Assembly: GCA_027563935.2 (NCBI GenBank)
Contig: CM050450.1
Span: forward strand, 92,006,439 to 92,070,438
Origin: Costus lasius
Taxonomy: Eukaryota; Streptophyta; Magnoliopsida; Zingiberales; Costaceae
DNA: 64,000 nucleotides
Direction of reading: 5' to 3'
Shown here: positions 31,641 through 42,550 of the stretch, piece after piece
How positions within the stretch are numbered: position 1 is the stretch's first letter
Layout: each line of letters starts with the position of its first letter
The notes under the pieces: model-generated
Databases searched by the model: none
The model's input: only the letters and a program-made list of their open reading frames with translations
What the model was told of the DNA's origin: nothing
Translations under genes and position numbers: made by a program

Positions 31641-33705
31641 ATACAGGAGGTTTATTAAGGGTTACTCCCGCATGGTAGCCCCCCTCACAGATTTGCTGAA
31701 GAAGGATCAGAAGTGGATTTGGTCTGATCTTCATCAGGATGCATTTGAGAAGCTTAAGGTTAAGGTTTCATCTGAACCAGTTTTAAAGCTTCCTGATTTT
31801 TCACAGTTATTTGAAGTGCATACAGATGCCTCTGACCGAGCACTAGGTGGTGTTTTAGTGCAAGAGGGTCGGCCAGTTGCATTTGAGAGCCGAAAATTGA
31901 AGCCTGCAGAGGTCAATTATTCAGCACATGAGAAGGAAATGTTGGCTGTGATACACTGCTTGAAAGTTTGGAGAGTGTACCTGCTTGGTAATAAGTTTAT
32001 GGTAAAAACTGACAATGTTGCTAACACGTTTTTCTTGACACAGAAAAAGTTGTCAGCAAGACAAGCCAGGTGGCAAGAGCTGCTTGCCGAATATGACTTC
32101 ACTTGGGAGCATAAGCCTGGGCGATTCCATCAGGTACCAGATGCTTTGAGTAGAGTCAATTTTCTCACATTTTGTTATAATCTGACTCAGGTAGAAGGAG
32201 ATATAGTACAGATGATCAAGGACTCTGCAAATGCCGATTATAATTATCAGAGACTGTTGGCGCAGATAAAGAGTGGAGAGGTGCGCCGGTTCTCTATAGA
32301 TGATGATGGGTTGATTGTGGCTATAGGTGGTCGGGTGTATGTGCCTAAAGTTGGTGATATCAGGTATCAGCTTATGAAAGAACACCATGACACAGAATGG
32401 TCAGGTCATCCAGGGCAGAGCCGAATGTATGCATTACTGAGTAGAAGTTGGTTTTGGTCAGGTATGAAAGAAGATGTTGATCATTATGTTCGTACTTGTC
32501 TAGTATGCCAACAGGACAAGATTGAAAGAAGGAAGGCTGGAGGACTTCTCCAACCTTTACCTATTCCAGAGAGGCCGTGGATGTCAGTGTCAATGGATTT
32601 CATTACACACTTCCCAAAAGTAGATGGTATGACTTCAGTTTTTGTGGTTGTAGACAGGTTTTCTAAATATGCTGTATTTATACCTGCTCCAGAGTTGTGT
32701 ACTGCTGAAGTTACAGCTCAATTGTTTCTTACTAATGTTGTTAAGCATTTCGGTTTACCTCTTGATATCATTAGTGACCGAGATGGGAGATTCACAGGGA
32801 AGTTTTGGACTTCTATGTTTAAGAAACTAGGGACGGAGTTGAAGATGTCTACTGCTAACCATCCTCAGACAGATGGGCAGACTGAGAGGGTCAATGCACT
32901 TTTGGAAGAGTATTTGAGACATTTCGTGACAGCTTCACAGAGGAATTGGGTATCTCTTCTTGACACAGCTCAATTTGCATATAACTTACAGAAATCTACT
33001 TCTACAGGTCAAAGCCCTTTTGAGTTAGTGCTAGGGTATCAACCAATGACACCCGTGGATGCATTGCGGCATGGAGCAAGTACCTCATGTCAAGCCGCCA
33101 ATACATTTGTGAAGGATAGAAGTGAGCTTTGGAGTGAAGCTCAAGATAGTTTGCGCAAGGCTATAAGGAGGATGGAGAAGTATGCAAACATGGGACGTCG
33201 GCATGTTGAATTTGATGTTGGTGAGTTGGTCATGCTTAAGTTAGCTCCCCAGATGTGGAAGAAAATTTCAGCTAAAACTGCTCATAGAGGTTTGATTCCA
33301 AGGTATGAGGGTCCATTTAAAGTTCTGCAAAGAGTAGGTGCAGTAGCTTATAAATTGGAATTACCTGGAAGATTGCATTTGTTTCCTACATTTCATGTGA
33401 GTATGTTAAAGAAATATCATGTGGATGATATTAATTTGAGTAGGACACAGAGGAAGCGAGCACCTCCTCAAGTTAGGAAAGATTTTCACAAGGGTATTCA
33501 GAAAATATTGAATCATAGATTGATTGGTCATACTGTCAGGGCTCAGAGAACTGAATTTCTTGTGCAGTGGACAGGTGAATCAGAAGAGAATGCTACTTGG
33601 GAAAGAGGTTCTGACTTATGGCAGTTTCAGGATGAGATTGATGCATACTTGCATGCATGGGCATCGGGGGCGATGCCTCCCTCAGGTGGGGGAGAATTGT
33701 CATGA
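31641..33705 (+). CDS. Gypsy G2 RNase H-integrase-chromodomain ORF (5'-truncated pol)
   Basis: Open frame of nearly 690 codons without stops. It starts in the end of RT (YRRFIKGYSRMVAPLTDLLKK), then RNase H (HTDASDRALGGVL.. VKTDNVA.. PDALSR), integrase with an H-H-C-C zinc region (C-x2-C at CLVCQQD) and a D,D,E core (SMDFITHFP, ISDRDGRF, HPQTDGQTERVN), and a C-terminal chromodomain (FLVQWTGESEENATWE). The chromodomain marks a chromovirus; in that group it directs integration to particular chromatin. The ATG at 31612 precedes the inversion joint and is not the native start. The stop (TGA 33703-33705) lies in the LTR. It cannot encode an active RT. Confidence 0.88.
33682..33697 (+). promoter_or_regulatory. 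Polypurine tract of G2
   Basis: CAGGTGGGGGAGAATT directly before TGTCATGACC, within the last codons of the pol frame, as is usual for chromoviruses. Confidence 0.75.
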
Positions 33706-35172
33706 CCCGAGTATGCCGGGAGCATACTCATCCTTGTCCATGAGGTTATTGTGGAAAAAGGACAAGGAGAAGCAAAAAGGAGTCACCTAGGTGAGGTGAA
33801 CTACTAATGATGTGTTATATTTTCAGGTTGCAGCTTGGAGCTTCCATGATTCTCGAGTATGGCTCGGGGGTACTGGCGTGGAGCTGAAGACTTATTATTG
33901 TCTTGGGATGCAAAAAGAATAGATGCCTTTACTTATGGCATGGTCCCTTAGCGCTGGGGGATAATGCAAAGAAAAAAGTGCTGGCACCGGGATTCGACCC
34001 AGGGCATGCTGGATGCTGCAAAGACTTGAAGACCAGGTTAGGGAGCTGATCATCCTTGAAGTAAAAGGGGATGCATCCTTCTTCAACCTAGGGCTGTTAT
34101 CTATGAGGCGCATAGATAACTACCTCAAGACATGGGGCGCATGTCAAGAGGAAATCTAAGTGGCGTTTGTAACCACCACTTAACATTGTTGCTTCGAGAG
34201 TTTCTTGTGGGCGAGACTCTAAGGAAGGGCGACAACTTGTGGACGCTTCTCTTCAACAACCGGCGGTGATCTTCAAAGGCTCCGGCGACCTTCATCTTGA
34301 CGAGAGGATTCCAAGTGAAGAAGAAGAGAAGGCTTCATTCAACGAAGTCTTGAAGGGAGGATCCGAGACTTGGCGCATAGGGATTACTTCTTGTGAGGGT
34401 AATTTCTTGTATGTGATTGTATCGATTGTTGTACATGTGTTGAGTGAAAAACATAAGAGGTTTTGTGTATCATGATCGCTTAATGAAAATGGTATTTTCC
34501 TCTTAGATTGTTGTGTGGTGATTTCGGTTCTTGAGTGTTGTTTCGATTGTTGTTTTATGCATTTCTATACTTGCGCATGCTCCATGAAAGAGGAGAGGTC
34601 ATGCCGAAATTTTGAGTGACCATCTTCCTTATGTATCCTTGAGCAAACCGAGAGCTTCTTGCATCAAGAGCATTAGGGTTTCTTCAAAGAACACTTAAGT
34701 GAAGAGGGTGATACTCAATGGCAATGGGGTGCTACTCAATGAGTGTGCATTAAGTGTGTAGAGTAGAAATTCTACTTACTTGTGAAGAGGACTTGTTCTT
34801 TGTGCTTGCGCCACCTACACATTGAGTGGGGGTTAAGCCGGGGTACAGTGTTTTCTACACGGGGCACACAACCCAGACCTTGGGGTATTGTGTAAATGTG
34901 GATTGTGTAACCGGGGTCCATACACTGTGTAAGTTGTGTAGCGCGGGGGCTTCTAATTGTGTAAGTTGGAGCGCTCTGTGTAAAATTAGTCTGTGCGCGG
35001 TGTAAGTAGCATTGTGTACAAGGGCTAGTGTATTGGGCTTTGGAGTAGTAGGATTATACTCATAGAGAGTTGGAAGTGTGTAAGTTTGGGTTTGGGCTAA
35101 AGTTTGGGCTGACAAGTGAAGACTTGTGCCATCACCCCGTGGTTTTCCATAGCGAAAAATCAGGGTGTGACA
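33698..35172 (+). repeat. 3' LTR of gypsy G2, 1,475 bp
   Basis: Begins TGTCATGACCCGAG and ends GGGTGTGACA, with perfect 5-bp inverted ends TGTCA/TGACA. The last 300 bp hold at least seven copies of GTGTAA (about 34885-35085). After 35172 the sequence is B1 pol. No second copy of this LTR is in the window. Confidence 0.85.
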
Positions 35173-35952
35173 ATAGATTTGATTAGGACAAGGTCCAGAA
35201 TCAACCACAATACATTTAGACACAAATGGAGAGTAGAATCTCACGTACAGGTTGAAAGTCAACCTGTAGTTCAAGTAACGCAGGAACCATATAAGTCTGG
35301 ATGGATTCAAAATGCTGGGCATAACGAATTTATCATCTGGGATAAAACTTAAGACTTATGGAAGCGGTTGGTGAACCAGATTCCAAGAAATGGCTAAATG
35401 CCATGAGAACCGTGATGGACTCCATGTCTGCTGATCAAGTCTGGGACTTGGATGAGCTGCCAAAGGGGTAATTCCCACAGGCTATAAATAAATCTTCTAG
35501 GAAGATAGACATGGAAGGTAACAGTGTTGCCTTGAAAGGCAAGCTAGTGAACAGAAATTTCAGGCAAATCCGCTGGGTGGATAATGATGAAATTTTTCAC
35601 CAGAAGCTGTGTTTGAGTCCATTAGGTATATGCTTGTTGCATTTTCTGTTATGGCGTGGATGTCTGGGTAAGGATATCCATATGGAAATAGTCAGTGTTT
35701 TCATATAGTGGCCATAAAGATATGCATGGTCTTATGCAAGCATATTAAAAGAACCTGTGTTTACAAGAAGATCAGTGGGAGCACCATAATAGTTCTTGTT
35801 CTAAAAGATTGATGATATTCTCCTCACATGGAATGACATCTCAGCCCTTCACATGTTGAAGAAGAGGTTTGAGAAGTATTTCGAGCAGAATGATCTAGGG
35901 AATGATGCCTATATCCTAGGCATGTGGATCTGTAGGAGGAGATCCAAGGAAG
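35173..35952 (+). pseudogene. B1 pol remnant, integrase-RT linker to RT
   Basis: Degenerate copia pol recognisable against B2: ESQPVVQVTQEPYKSGWIQ (linker), KKWLNAMRTVMDSMSADQVWDL (RT start), KIDMEGN.. LKGKLVNRNFRQIRWVDNDEIF and a broken DDIL region, ending RRRSKE. Many stops and frameshifts. It continues after A4 at 45104. The ORF of 65 codons near 35511 is a fragment of it. Confidence 0.85.
35948..35952. repeat. Target-site duplication of A4, left copy
   Basis: GGAAG immediately before the TGAAAGTCCCC end of A4; the same five bases follow A4 at 45104-45108. Confidence 0.95.
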
Positions 35953-37661
35953 TGAAAGTCCCCAAATCTAAGGGAGCCGAAACCCTAAGGGAGGCGCATA
36001 TATAAAAACCGCATGGGAAGCTAGGGTTTCATAGAGATCTTAACATATCATATGATCAACTTTTAATGCAAGGAGATTCTTACCATTGCCATCACTTAGA
36101 TGTTGTCTTGGAAGGAAAGGCGCAAGTGCTCCTTCTCCTAAGGTGACGCACACAAGAGATGTCGCCTACTCTTCTGTTGGTGCTCCTTGTGCTAGCAAGG
36201 TTCCAAGAAGTCGTTGTCGAATGGAAGGGGAGAAAATCCGTTGCTTAGCGATCACCTTCTTCCTTTTGCGTCCACCACTTGTTCCCACGAGAGTGCAAAA
36301 ACCAAAACTCTATATTCAAGTTGGCGACCGAAAGAAAAGAATAGGCGAGAGATGAGAGCGTCTCTTGCGTGAACATGAGACATGCCCACGTTTAGAGAGG
36401 TGCTATCTAAAAATAGCAATCCACCTCTCAACGTTCACATGCGCATACCATGGGTTTACCCCAAGCGCAAACTTCTCTTCATCCTTTTGAACCATGCGCT
36501 CACTTGAGCTGGTTCACATTGGTTCGGTTCACAAACCAAATAAGCCAAGCAACTAGTCCAAATCATAATTAAACCATAAGGCTCATGATCTGACCGTTGA
36601 TCTCTAGATGCTGCTGATCTGACCGATCTAGCATTCATTCTCTCAATCGAAGCTTACCGATCTCAAGCCCTAATCAATCAAACATGATCAGACTAGATCT
36701 CACTTACAATCAGAGATCAAATCCCTTTAAACTGAACCCAAACAATTCAGTCCACACGATCTGACTTAAGTAAGCCATATCATCAAATTGTGCGACCCTG
36801 AGGGTTTCCTTTAAATGTCGATAACGATAACTCACGTCATCACGATCAGTGAGGGGTATCTAGCAACACATCACTGTCTCCCGATATAAAGAAAAGAGTC
36901 TTCCAAGACTACACCCAAACCACAGCACAAGTGTGAATCAATTCACAAAGCATACATATTTCCTTTGCTACTGGATGTTCTTATTGGACAAGCGTGTCAA
37001 GCTTGCAACTCCAATATGATGAGCATGATTAGATCAGATGAACACAGTCACCTGGGTATGGCCATACACTTTCTCAATCATCTCATCCGGGGGGGCCCCT
37101 TTAGAACATCACACTCCTTAAACAAGGAGACGGCAATCCTATATCTATCACTAGTGCCCTAACCTGACTCAAGCTCACCATCCAAGATAGTCTATAATCA
37201 TTATGTTTCAAATGATATTGAACTATCTCAAAACAATGACAATCATCATTTAGAAAACACAAGTGATCTCAAGTCAGAGGAAATGTGCCACTTGTCTCAT
37301 TCAAGGAATATTCACATTGTGACAAACAATTGAACATCCTAGTAGGGTCTGTCCAGTACATCCAACGTACCCATGAGTCTACACCTTATTCCATGCTCGA
37401 AGCATCCTATAAGATTAGAACACATATTAGTCTCAATCATATCAAGGCTGTCTCATGTTCACCAAGATATCTCGACTAAGGACATACAGCATGTCAGCCC
37501 AGCTGAACAGCTTTGAGACATTATTCAGAAGAACATATATTGCAGCAGACAATGTAAACAACTGAATAATAACCATGCCTTTATAAACATAACAGTTTAT
37601 TACATGATACAGATACATTCCCACAGGCCTCAAACATTAGCCTTAAGGGCATACCCCAACA
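35953..37661 (-). repeat. 3' LTR of A4, 1,709 bp
   Basis: TGAAAGTCCCC.. to ..CCCCAACA. U5 stem GAAACCCTA (35979-35987)/TAGGGTTTC (36022-36030). Core motif CTAAAAATAG at 36407-36416 inside GCTAT..ATAGC, flanked by GAGAGGTG (36395-36402) and CACCTCTC (36422-36429). Confidence 0.95.
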
Positions 37662-37676
37662 ATCTCCCACTTGCAC
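37662..37676 (-). promoter_or_regulatory. Polypurine tract of A4
   Basis: Sense GTGCAAGTGGGAGAT beside the 3' LTR. Confidence 0.9.
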
Positions 37677-37681
37677 TTAAT

Positions 37682-40600
37682 CTAATGGTTGAGAAATCTC
37701 AAACCCATATTATTACAGTGCTTCTCATGCTTCTGCTGCGCCAGAGGCTTGGTAAGCGGGTCTGCTAGATTGTCATCTGTATGAACCTTGCAGATTTTGA
37801 TCTCGCCACGATCTATGATCTCCCTGATCAAATGAAACCGTCTCTGTATGTGCTTGGACTTCTGGTGCGACCGTGGTTCCTTTGCTTGTGCGATTGCTCC
37901 AGTGTTATCACAAAAGATAACCAAAGGATCTGCACTCGAAGGAACGACACCAAGTTCTCTCACGAACTTACGAATCCACACTGCCTCCTTAGATGCTTCC
38001 GAGGCTGCAACATACTCGGCTTCTGTTGTGGAATCAGCAACAGTTGACTGTTTGAAACTCTTCCACACCACTGCACCTCCATTCAAGCTAAAAACATAGC
38101 CTGATTGCGATCGGAAATCATCCTGGTCAGACTGGAACGAAGCGTCAGTATATCCCTCAATACTGAGTTCTTCCTGACCACCATATATCAAGAACATATC
38201 TTTGGTCCTCCGCAGATATTTTAAAATGTTCTTGACTGCAATCCAGTGCGCCATACCTAGATTACTTTGGAAACGACTGGTCACGCTTAACCCGTAAGCG
38301 ACGTCTGGGCGAGTACACAACATCGCATACATAATGGAACCAATAGCCGAAGCATAAGGCGTATTGTCCATTTCATCTTTCTCAGTCTGTGTTTGTGGAC
38401 ACTGACTCTTCGAAAGATTCAGACCATGTCTGACTGGAAGATATCCCCGTTTAGAATTCTCTAAATGAAATCTTTCCAGGACTTTATCGATGTAAGTACT
38501 CTGGCACAACCCGAGAAGCCTCTTAGATCTATCCCTGTAGATCTTCACACCTAACACATAGGCTGCTTCTCCTAGATCTTTCATTTGGAAACATTTCCTC
38601 AGCCATGCCTTCACAGCATGCATTTCAGGAATGTCATTTCCAATGATCAAGATGTCATCGACGTAGAGGACTAGTAAAGTAATCACGCTCCCACTAAACC
38701 TCTTATATACACACGGGTCATCTTCGTTCTTGACGAAACCAAATTCAGTGACTGATTCATCAAAACGAATATTCCAGCTTCTTGATGCTTGCTTGAGTCC
38801 ATAAATGGACTTCTTTAACTTGCATATCTTATGACGATCTGCTGGATTAGTGAAACCCTCAGGTTGTGTCATATACACATCCTCATCCAGATTTCCATTC
38901 AGGAAAGCTGTTTTCACATCCATCTGCCAAATCTCATAATCATAGTATGCAGCTATCGCGAAAAGAATCCGAATAGACTTAAACATAGCTACAGGTGAGA
39001 AAGTTTCATCATAATCTATCCCGTAGATTTGTTTGAAACCTTTCGCAACTAGCCTGCCTTTATAGGTAACCACGTTACCATCCATGTCAATCTTCTTCTT
39101 GAAGATCCATTTACAGCCTATAGGGATAACTCCCGGAGGCGGATCAACCAAATCCCAAACTTGGTTATCTGACATGGAGTCCATCTCGGCGCGCATAGCT
39201 TCAAGCCATCTCGCTGACTCCGGTCCACTGACCGCATCCGCATAAGTGAGGGGTTCATCATTATCAATGATGTAGACTCCGTCATAACGCTCAGGTTGTC
39301 TACGGATCCTTCCCGATCTTCGCGGTTCCCGTGATATCTGAGCCTCAGGTTGTTCAATAACCTGATCTACCGGCTCAGGCTCATCCAACTGTGCTTGAGC
39401 TCTTTGTCCTTCCTCTGGATTCTCTTCCAACTTTATTTCTCTCCCACTGGCCTCTTGCAGAAGAAACTCCTTCTCAAGAAATATGGCCGTCCGAGCAACA
39501 AAAACCTTGTTCTCTTTGGGATCGTAGAAATAATAACCCTTAGTTTCCTTAGGGTAACTGACAAAGATACATTTGTCAGATCTGCTCTCCAGTTTCCCAG
39601 AGGCGAGCTTTTTGACATAAGCCTCGCAGCCCCAGATCCTGATAAATGTCAAGCTTGGCTGTTTCCCATACCATAACTCATATGGCGTCTTTGAAACGGC
39701 CTTGGATGGCACTCGGTTTAGTACCTTTGCAGCTGTTTCCAGCGCAAAACCCCAAAAGGAGTATGGAAGAGTAGCCTGACTCATCATAGAACGAACCATA
39801 TCAAGTAACGTTCTATTTCTCCTCTCGGACACACCATTCCATTGCGGTGTTCCTGGTGGAGTGAGCTGTGAGATGATCCCACACTCCTTTAGATAGTCAG
39901 TAAACGCATGACTTAGGTATTCACCACCTCGATCTGAACGAAGTGCCTTGATATTTCGGCCTAGCTGATTCTGTACTTCATTTTTGAACTCTTTGAACTT
40001 GTCAAAAGATTCACTCTTATGTCTCATCAGATAGACATACCCATACCTACTGAAATCATCAGTAAAGGTAATGAAGTACTGATAGCCACCTCTGGCATGT
40101 TTACTAAATGGCCCACACACATCACTGTGTATAAGGTCAAGTAAACCTGAAGCCCTTTGACCTTTGTGAGGAAAAGGTGACTTCGTCATTTTACCCATTA
40201 AACAAGCCTTGCATGTATCAATCTCCTTGTAGGAGAATGATCCCAGCAGTCCATAATCATGCAACCGCTTAATGCGTTTCTCGTTTATATGGCCTAAACG
40301 ACTATGCCATAGCAAGGTGCTGTCATCAGCATACTTGGCTTTCTTAATATCAATATTTTGTATCGAACTTTCCATGTCCAACACGAATAACCCATTGTTA
40401 ATTGAACCAGTTGCATAAACAATATTATCAAAAGACAAAATACACTTTGAAATATTGCATTCAAAGGAAAATCCCTTCCTGACAAGAGCAGGAATGGAGA
40501 TAATATTTTTAGTAATACTGGGAACAAAATAACAATTATTTAGTTCCAATACAATTCCAGATGGTAAAGAAATGAAGTAGTCTCCTACAGCAACAGCAGC

Positions 40601-41563
40601 AACCCGTGCCCCGTTTCCAACGCGTAGGTCCACCTCATGCTGTCCCACCTGCCTTCTTCTCTTGAGTTCCTGTACATTTGAACAAATGTGAACTCCACAT
40701 GCAGTGTCCAACACCCATGATATAGAAGAAGAAAACATGACCTCAGTCACGAATATACCTGAGCCAGAAGCGAAGCTTCCCCTCTTATCTCCTTGGAGCG
40801 CTTTACAGTCCTTTTTCCAGTGACCCAACTGGCCACAGTGGAAACACCTGTATTCCTTGGACCGCTTGACCTTTTGCTTCAAAGCCTTGCTGTAGCTCTT
40901 GACAGGGGTCTTGCCCTTCTTCCCCTTCTTCTTGTTCCTTGAAGGAACCATTAAGACAGAGGTCGAAGGCTTTCCCTTCAGAGTCTCCTCAGTGGTCAAG
41001 AGCATATTCAGCAGCTCTGCCGGAGTACAATCGATTTTGTTCATATTAAAATTAATAATGAACGCGTCGAATGAAGGCGGGAGAGACTGCAGAATAATAT
41101 CCACAGCAAGCTCCTGGTTGATGGTGTGCCCCAGTTTCTCCAGAGCTTCCTTGTGCCCAATCATCTTGAGCACGTGAGCTCCCACTGGGCTCCCTTCAGC
41201 CAGTTTGCTCTGAAAGAAGAGCTTCGTCAAATTGTAGCGCTCTGTCCTCGCCTGTGCAGCATACAGCATCTTGAGGTTCGCTATCATGTCTATAGCAGAC
41301 ATGTCCTCATGCTGACGCTGCAGCGGTGGCGTCATAGACGCTAGCATCAGGCAAGCGACATCAATGCTATCATTGACGTGCTTTTCATAGGCTTCCCGAA
41401 TCGCCCTTGCGGCGTTCGGAGCGGGCTGCGGCGGTATCGCCGTCTCGAGGACATACAGTTTCCTCTCTGCCTTAAGAACGATCTTAAGGTGTCCAAACCA
41501 GTCAGAGAAGTTCGGCCCAGCAAACTTCTCCCTTTCCAGTAGGGATCGCACATTGAAGTTCAT
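37682..41563 (-). CDS. Gag-Pol polyprotein of copia element A4, intact
   Basis: Uninterrupted 1,293 codons. Gag with CCHC knuckle (C240-C253); protease site D286-T-A-C289; integrase zinc pair H420/H425 and C451/C454; catalytic D481, D544, E580 (35 residues between the last two); RT YVDD 967-970; RNase H D1140, E1181/E1183, D1219. Very close to the A1 protein. All known catalytic residues are kept, except that the protease has Ala where most retropepsins have Gly (D-T/S-G); this is so in every family A and B copy here, so it is a lineage trait and not damage. Confidence 0.96.
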   Translation of the reverse strand: MNFNVRSLLEREKFAGPNFSDWFGHLKIVLKAERKLYVLETAIPPQPAPNAARAIREAYEKHVNDSIDVACLMLASMTPPLQRQHEDMSAIDMIANLKMLYAAQARTERYNLTKLFFQSKLAEGSPVGAHVLKMIGHKEALEKLGHTINQELAVDIILQSLPPSFDAFIINFNMNKIDCTPAELLNMLLTTEETLKGKPSTSVLMVPSRNKKKGKKGKTPVKSYSKALKQKVKRSKEYRCFHCGQLGHWKKDCKALQGDKRGSFASGSGIFVTEVMFSSSISWVLDTACGVHICSNVQELKRRRQVGQHEVDLRVGNGARVAAVAVGDYFISLPSGIVLELNNCYFVPSITKNIISIPALVRKGFSFECNISKCILSFDNIVYATGSINNGLFVLDMESSIQNIDIKKAKYADDSTLLWHSRLGHINEKRIKRLHDYGLLGSFSYKEIDTCKACLMGKMTKSPFPHKGQRASGLLDLIHSDVCGPFSKHARGGYQYFITFTDDFSRYGYVYLMRHKSESFDKFKEFKNEVQNQLGRNIKALRSDRGGEYLSHAFTDYLKECGIISQLTPPGTPQWNGVSERRNRTLLDMVRSMMSQATLPYSFWGFALETAAKVLNRVPSKAVSKTPYELWYGKQPSLTFIRIWGCEAYVKKLASGKLESRSDKCIFVSYPKETKGYYFYDPKENKVFVARTAIFLEKEFLLQEASGREIKLEENPEEGQRAQAQLDEPEPVDQVIEQPEAQISREPRRSGRIRRQPERYDGVYIIDNDEPLTYADAVSGPESARWLEAMRAEMDSMSDNQVWDLVDPPPGVIPIGCKWIFKKKIDMDGNVVTYKGRLVAKGFKQIYGIDYDETFSPVAMFKSIRILFAIAAYYDYEIWQMDVKTAFLNGNLDEDVYMTQPEGFTNPADRHKICKLKKSIYGLKQASRSWNIRFDESVTEFGFVKNEDDPCVYKRFSGSVITLLVLYVDDILIIGNDIPEMHAVKAWLRKCFQMKDLGEAAYVLGVKIYRDRSKRLLGLCQSTYIDKVLERFHLENSKRGYLPVRHGLNLSKSQCPQTQTEKDEMDNTPYASAIGSIMYAMLCTRPDVAYGLSVTSRFQSNLGMAHWIAVKNILKYLRRTKDMFLIYGGQEELSIEGYTDASFQSDQDDFRSQSGYVFSLNGGAVVWKSFKQSTVADSTTEAEYVAASEASKEAVWIRKFVRELGVVPSSADPLVIFCDNTGAIAQAKEPRSHQKSKHIQRRFHLIREIIDRGEIKICKVHTDDNLADPLTKPLAQQKHEKHCNNMGLRFLNH

Positions 41564-41756
41564 GGTGTTCGTTGCTGCAGGTATCTACAACAATGCAAGA
41601 ACAGCAAGGTCAGTATCAATGTATAAGAATCGATCAGGACTTAAGAAAGATTCTTTTTCTCACTATTTTATCTGGCTGATAAATCCAGTAAAACAGCCCG
41701 AAAGAGTAATACTCTTTTAGTGAGATGGGATCCAGATTTCATACTTGGTCTCCGCG

Positions 41757-42104
41757 TCCCGCGCAGGCGAGATAAGATGCACAGAGAGTACAAGCACTAA
41801 TTTCTGGTAGGCTGTCCCAGCCAATCGCCAACCCGTGCGATTCCCCTTCATCTGGGCAATCCAGCAGACTGTGCCAACTGAGTTGGTACAACACAGTCTC
41901 TGACCCCACAGATGGCTGCCTCCATGTGCTACCATATGCGCCACATATGTAGCCTACATGGTCAAGCTGACCCGACCTACTCCCTGGACCACCATGTGTT
42001 ATGCTGAGCAACGAGAAGGGATAAATCCCTACTCTGTAACACACAGGTGTAGTCCCACACCGTCTGAAGATAGATGGACGTGCCCACTGAGTGGGTACAA
42101 CACG
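41757..42104 (-). promoter_or_regulatory. Hairpin set H1-H4 in A4 leader
   Basis: H1 41757-41772: TCCCG-CGCAGG-CGAGA, loop one base different from A1. H3 and H4 keep loop CTGAG and bulge TACAA; H4 is at 42079-42104. Confidence 0.68.
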
Positions 42105-42440
42105 GCTCCAACGATAATCAGAACAGTGAGGTTTCGCGTCAGAAGGCTTACGAGCTTGATATTTAGCGTTGGATTTTCACGGTCTTTTATCTTCTTCACT
42201 ATCATGCAATTCCTATGGTGATAGCAGAAGATAAATTAAAACATGCTGTTCTACTTATATAAGCAATAAAAGAAAGCATGGTTCTTATGTGGTAAAAGCC
42301 CATAGCCCTAGAAGACCTTAACCTAGTTTAAGTCTTCACTTGCTCTTCATGGGTCTTTTAGCTGCTCATCTGGCCCAAACCAGGGCCCAAGCGCCAATTA
42401 CAGCACAGGTGCGCCCACCAGGGAAAATGCGCCTGGTCCC

Positions 42441-42496
42441 AGAGTCGAACCCTGGACCTCCCTCCTGGTCAGCCTCTGCTACAAGCGCCTCTGCCA
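42441..42496 (-). other. tRNA-like A-box/B-box pair in A4 leader
   Basis: Sense A box TGGCAGAGGCGC (plus 42485-42496) and B box GGTTCGACTCT (plus 42441-42451), one mismatch to GGTTCGANTCC. The stem around the B box reads CCAG/CTGG where A1 has CTAG/CTAG, a paired change. Confidence 0.5.
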
Positions 42497-42550
42497 AGTG
42501 TGCTTTGTGCTCTTGTCTAATTAAATTACAAATTTAACTATCTAGACAAG

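Larger units (their letters stand above)
31013..35172 (+). mobile_element. Gypsy chromovirus G2, rearranged, no 5' LTR
   Basis: Consists of the inverted fragment (31013-31640), an open RT end-RNase H-integrase-chromodomain frame (31641-33705) and one LTR (33698-35172). No 5' LTR, gag or RT core is seen. It occupies the place of gag, protease and integrase of B1. Confidence 0.85.

Noticed and set aside
33981..34000. B-box-like GGGATTCGACCC in the G2 LTR
   Set aside because: No A box at tRNA spacing and no cloverleaf; chance match.
35979..35987. AAACCCTA telomere-like motif
   Set aside because: Single telo-box-like copies forming one arm of the U5 stem, not tandem telomere repeats.
37285..37479. 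64-codon plus-strand ORF (MPLV..) repeated in every family A LTR
   Set aside because: It lies antisense in the LTR and recurs only because the LTRs are young copies of one sequence. No start context, domain or conservation beyond the LTR.
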